A stretch of 64,000 nt of DNA from Planctomycetes bacterium syqfu (GTDB lineage Bacteria; Planctomycetota; Phycisphaerae; Phycisphaerales; Phycisphaeraceae). The DNA is taken from positions 1,612,001 through 1,676,000 of the forward strand of contig CP087563.1 in NCBI GenBank assembly GCA_020974905.1, written 5' to 3'. A model generated the notes under the pieces. The model saw only the letters and a program-made list of their open reading frames with translations, did no database searches and was not told the origin of the DNA. Made by a program: the position numbers and the translations under genes. Shown here in pieces: positions 62,319-64,000 of the stretch. Position 1 is the first letter of the stretch, and each line of letters begins with the position of its first letter.

Positions 62319-63401
62319 GACGTGGGTATTGCCTAACTCGGCAAGTTTGACCAATGAGCATTCGCTGTCACGGGAGTCGTCGATGACTTGGACGTTGGTG
62401 CCGACGGCTAGTCCGCTGCCGTTGATGTCGGTGAGGTCCAGGACGATTTGGTCCATGTTGACGCGGCCGATGACGGGGACGATTTTTTCGCCAGTGTCGG
62501 TCATGACTTTGACTTTGCCCAGACTGCTTAAACTCAGCGGATACCCATCGGCAAACCCCACCGGCACGACACCGAGCAGGCTTTGGCGTTGGAGGGTGAA
62601 GGTGCTGCCGTACCCGACCACGCGCCCTGCTGGATAGCTTTGGACGTGCATGAGTTTGCTACACCACTTCATCACCGGCTGAAGGTCTTCGCATAACCCG
62701 TGATCATAGCCAAGCAGACTCAGGCCGACGCGGACCATGTCAAAGTGATAGGACGCACCGCGACAGGTTGCAGCCGAGTTGGCCATATGCAGCGTGACAT
62801 CGTCCTGCAGGTCAGGGTCGACCATCTTCACTGCCTGGACGAAGCGTTCGCGTTGGGTGTTGAGAAACGCTTCATCGGCTTCGGCGGTGGCGGCATGCGT
62901 CATCAAGCCGGTGAGCTCCACGCCGGGCATGTCATGGGTGAGTTTGACGGCTGCACCAAACTGCTCAAACGAGAGTCCGGAGCGACTCATGCCGGTGTCG
63001 AGCATCAGGTGGACGGGGATGGCAGCGGAGCGATCAATGCCGATCTGGTTGACCTGTTTGAGATGCGTCAGATCATGGATGGTAAAGTGCAATCGCTGCT
63101 GAGCGATGAGTTCGTCGAGGGGTTCAGGATGGACCAGCGTGCGAACCGGTGCCATGAGCAGGATAGGTTGCGTGAAGGCGCGGAAGCTCAACGCCCGGGC
63201 CTGATCGGCACCGAAGACGGCGAACATATCCGTCCCACATTGGCTCAAAACCCCCACCAACGGGTCGGCACCAACACCATAGCCGTCGGCCTTGACCACC
63301 GCACACATGGAGGCACCGCTGGGCGCCAACTTGCGTTTGATCACCGAGGCGTTGGCGGCAACTTTGCCTAAATCAATCTCTATCCAACTGTTATCGCTCA
63401 C
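62223..63401 (-). CDS. alr: Alanine racemase
   Basis: This 392-residue PLP enzyme makes D-alanine for peptidoglycan. The N-terminal PLP-lysine motif is AVVKADGYGVGA (Lys near 38) and the catalytic Tyr is in VVGYGSTF (near 265); MDQIVLDLT (near 312) is also conserved. A PVHLMLDTGMSRSG block near 130 matches. Its presence supports a peptidoglycan cell wall. The last 96 bp lie in the duplicated unit. The start ATG at 63401 fits the family N-terminus SWIEIDLGKVAANA. Confidence 0.95.
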   Translation of the reverse strand: MSDNSWIEIDLGKVAANASVIKRKLAPSGASMCAVVKADGYGVGADPLVGVLSQCGTDMFAVFGADQARALSFRAFTQPILLMAPVRTLVHPEPLDELIAQQRLHFTIHDLTHLKQVNQIGIDRSAAIPVHLMLDTGMSRSGLSFEQFGAAVKLTHDMPGVELTGLMTHAATAEADEAFLNTQRERFVQAVKMVDPDLQDDVTLHMANSAATCRGASYHFDMVRVGLSLLGYDHGLCEDLQPVMKWCSKLMHVQSYPAGRVVGYGSTFTLQRQSLLGVVPVGFADGYPLSLSSLGKVKVMTDTGEKIVPVIGRVNMDQIVLDLTDINGSGLAVGTNVQVIDDSRDSECSLVKLAELGNTHVYEMLCRLSWHVPRRYSTTPVASLQQVATSHE

Positions 63402-63479
63402 GGGAAAATCCTGCTTCCCTGCCTGTTGTCTTTTCCCTAGAACATTTGCAATCTTTCATCTCCACGCGATTCGGTATTT

Positions 63480-63564
63480 CGTCATTCCCGCGCAGGCGGG
63501 AATCCAGTGGCATTCTGTGTGCCTTTGCAAGTTCCACTGGACTCCCGCCTGCGCGGGAGTGACG
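63480..63564. repeat. REPIN-like repeat, copy 4
   Basis: This is the most regular copy: CGTCATTCCCGCGCAGGCGG with GAATCCAGTGGCATT on the left and TTCCACTGGACTCCCGCC to GCGGGAGTGACG on the right, around a short spacer. It lies just upstream of alr. Confidence 0.85.
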
Positions 63565-63735
63565 GAAGGTGTAGATGAATTTTTGAAACGCTCTAGCTTG
63601 ATTTTGCTAGTCACGAGTTCAAAATCGTCTTTTCGATTCTGAGCTTTCAGAATAACGACTTAGCCGTTAGAATACCATGCTGTTAACTGTGCAGGAAAGA
63701 AATTCACGTCAATTGGACGATGTTTCCTGTATCAG

Positions 63736-63866
63736 AGGATGCTGAGTGAATGGTGCTGGAGGTTGTGCCCGCCCTGGAGAAGTTGGTTCATCGGGTCTTC
63801 CAGGATTCGACCCCATGGCGATTTTGAAAGACAGCCCAACTTCCAGCACTGAGCACTCAGCATCCT
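63736..63866 (+). ncRNA. Candidate structured RNA
   Basis: AGGATGCTGAGTG (63736-63748) pairs perfectly over 13 bp with 63854-63866. After a small internal loop (AATG / TGAG), GTGCTGGAGGTTG (63753-63765) pairs over 13 bp with 63837-63849 with one G-T pair. Inside is a smaller stem CCTGGA(G)AAG / CTTCCAGG. No reading frame fits. The long double stem with a large inner bubble recalls 6S-type RNA, but the length (about 131 nt) and loops do not prove it. SRP RNA, tmRNA and known riboswitch cores were not recognised. Orientation is not certain. Confidence 0.5.
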
Positions 63867-63919
63867 AACCGCCCTTCCAATCGACAATGTGTCTAACCGA
63901 TGGGCGATGCAAACTTTTC

Positions 63920-63950
63920 GACCACTATGATTACCGTCGTGGTCATGTTT
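63920..63950 (+). other. Hairpin with T-run before final gene
   Basis: GACCAC (63920-63925) pairs with GTGGTC (63939-63944), followed by ATGTTTT. It could be a weak terminator for an RNA transcribed from the left, or a leader stem of the gene starting at 63973. Confidence 0.35.
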
Positions 63951-63972
63951 TCAAACAGGATGATTGTTTTTC

Positions 63973-64000
63973 ATGAGTGAAGAAACCGCAGAACAAGCTC
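63973..64000 (+). CDS. Start of a gene cut by the window edge
   Basis: ATG at 63973 opens a frame reading MSEETAEQA to the window end. CAGGA lies about 14 nt upstream, a little far. An acidic N-terminus of this kind is common in many proteins and no family can be named from nine residues. Confidence 0.4.

Noticed and set aside
63736-63866. SRP RNA, tmRNA or RNase P as identity of the structured region
   Set aside because: The conserved SRP GGAAG/AGCA loop, the tmRNA tRNA-like end and the RNase P core sequences are not present.

Overview
The window reads as ordinary chromosomal DNA of a free-living PVC-group bacterium, most likely a planctomycete of the Phycisphaerae type. The pointers are inference from gene content: two pseudopilins with an H-X(n)-DG motif, a TMTC-type membrane protein with TPRs, a secretin with a long TPR/coiled-coil front half, an ATP synthase c subunit with a cleavable-looking leader, and many long intergenic gaps with hairpins. 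G+C is intermediate and coding density moderate. No phage, transposase or CRISPR array was found.

Layout. 0.2-4.1 kb: glycolate oxidase glcDEF with overlapping genes, then an unusual serine tRNA. 4.3-10.7 kb: SGNH hydrolase, pdxJ, a large secretin, two small membrane proteins. 10.7-20.5 kb: a MraY/WecA-family transferase, an aspartate-type aminotransferase, a lipoprotein, an amidohydrolase, gcvH, a B12-type domain protein without the usual His, an M48 protease, menG/ubiE and a pseudopilin. 20.5-33 kb: TMTC/TPR protein, an NSS sodium symporter with a very short MetS-like partner, a fucose-isomerase-like enzyme, a macro-domain protein, an orphan ABC ATPase, rplM-rpsI, a VOC protein, galE and a DedA-like protein. 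33-33.7 kb: an AbrB/Doc-type toxin-antitoxin pair with its own promoter and operator.

33.7-43.1 kb looks like a carbohydrate-utilisation locus: polysaccharide deacetylase, pseudopilin, divergent LacI regulator with two operator-like sites, a large secreted clan-A glycoside hydrolase, an alpha/beta-hydrolase esterase and an uncharacterised probable alpha/alpha-toroid protein. 43.2-50.9 kb: tyrS and a signalling operon of one CHASE-PAS histidine kinase and three response regulators (HDOD, degenerate HD-GYP, HDOD). 50.9-57.8 kb: citrate synthase and an ATP synthase operon that carries atpZ-atpI-atpB-E-F-H-A but stops before gamma, beta and epsilon. 58-64 kb: arsC-like gene, a lipoprotein, an APH-family kinase, then alr with two zinc-ribbon membrane protein genes. 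There a 976/977-bp direct tandem duplication has made a frameshifted copy, a truncated chimera and an alr remnant. The right edge holds a REPIN-like repeat, a strong candidate structured RNA and the first codons of a further gene.

Repeats: one REPIN-like palindromic family in four copies (about 9.9, 30.6, 40.2 and 63.5 kb), a second family with the core TTACTTCGTGCGCGACTC (12.0 and 15.5 kb), a short CCCCCGGAAGT motif found in the sense direction at or after gene ends, and a 115-nt nested palindrome at 40.0 kb. The candidates most worth following are the tRNA with two variable-region hairpins, the recent duplication, the structured RNA at 63.7-63.9 kb, the split ATP synthase operon and the kinase/HDOD/HD-GYP operon.
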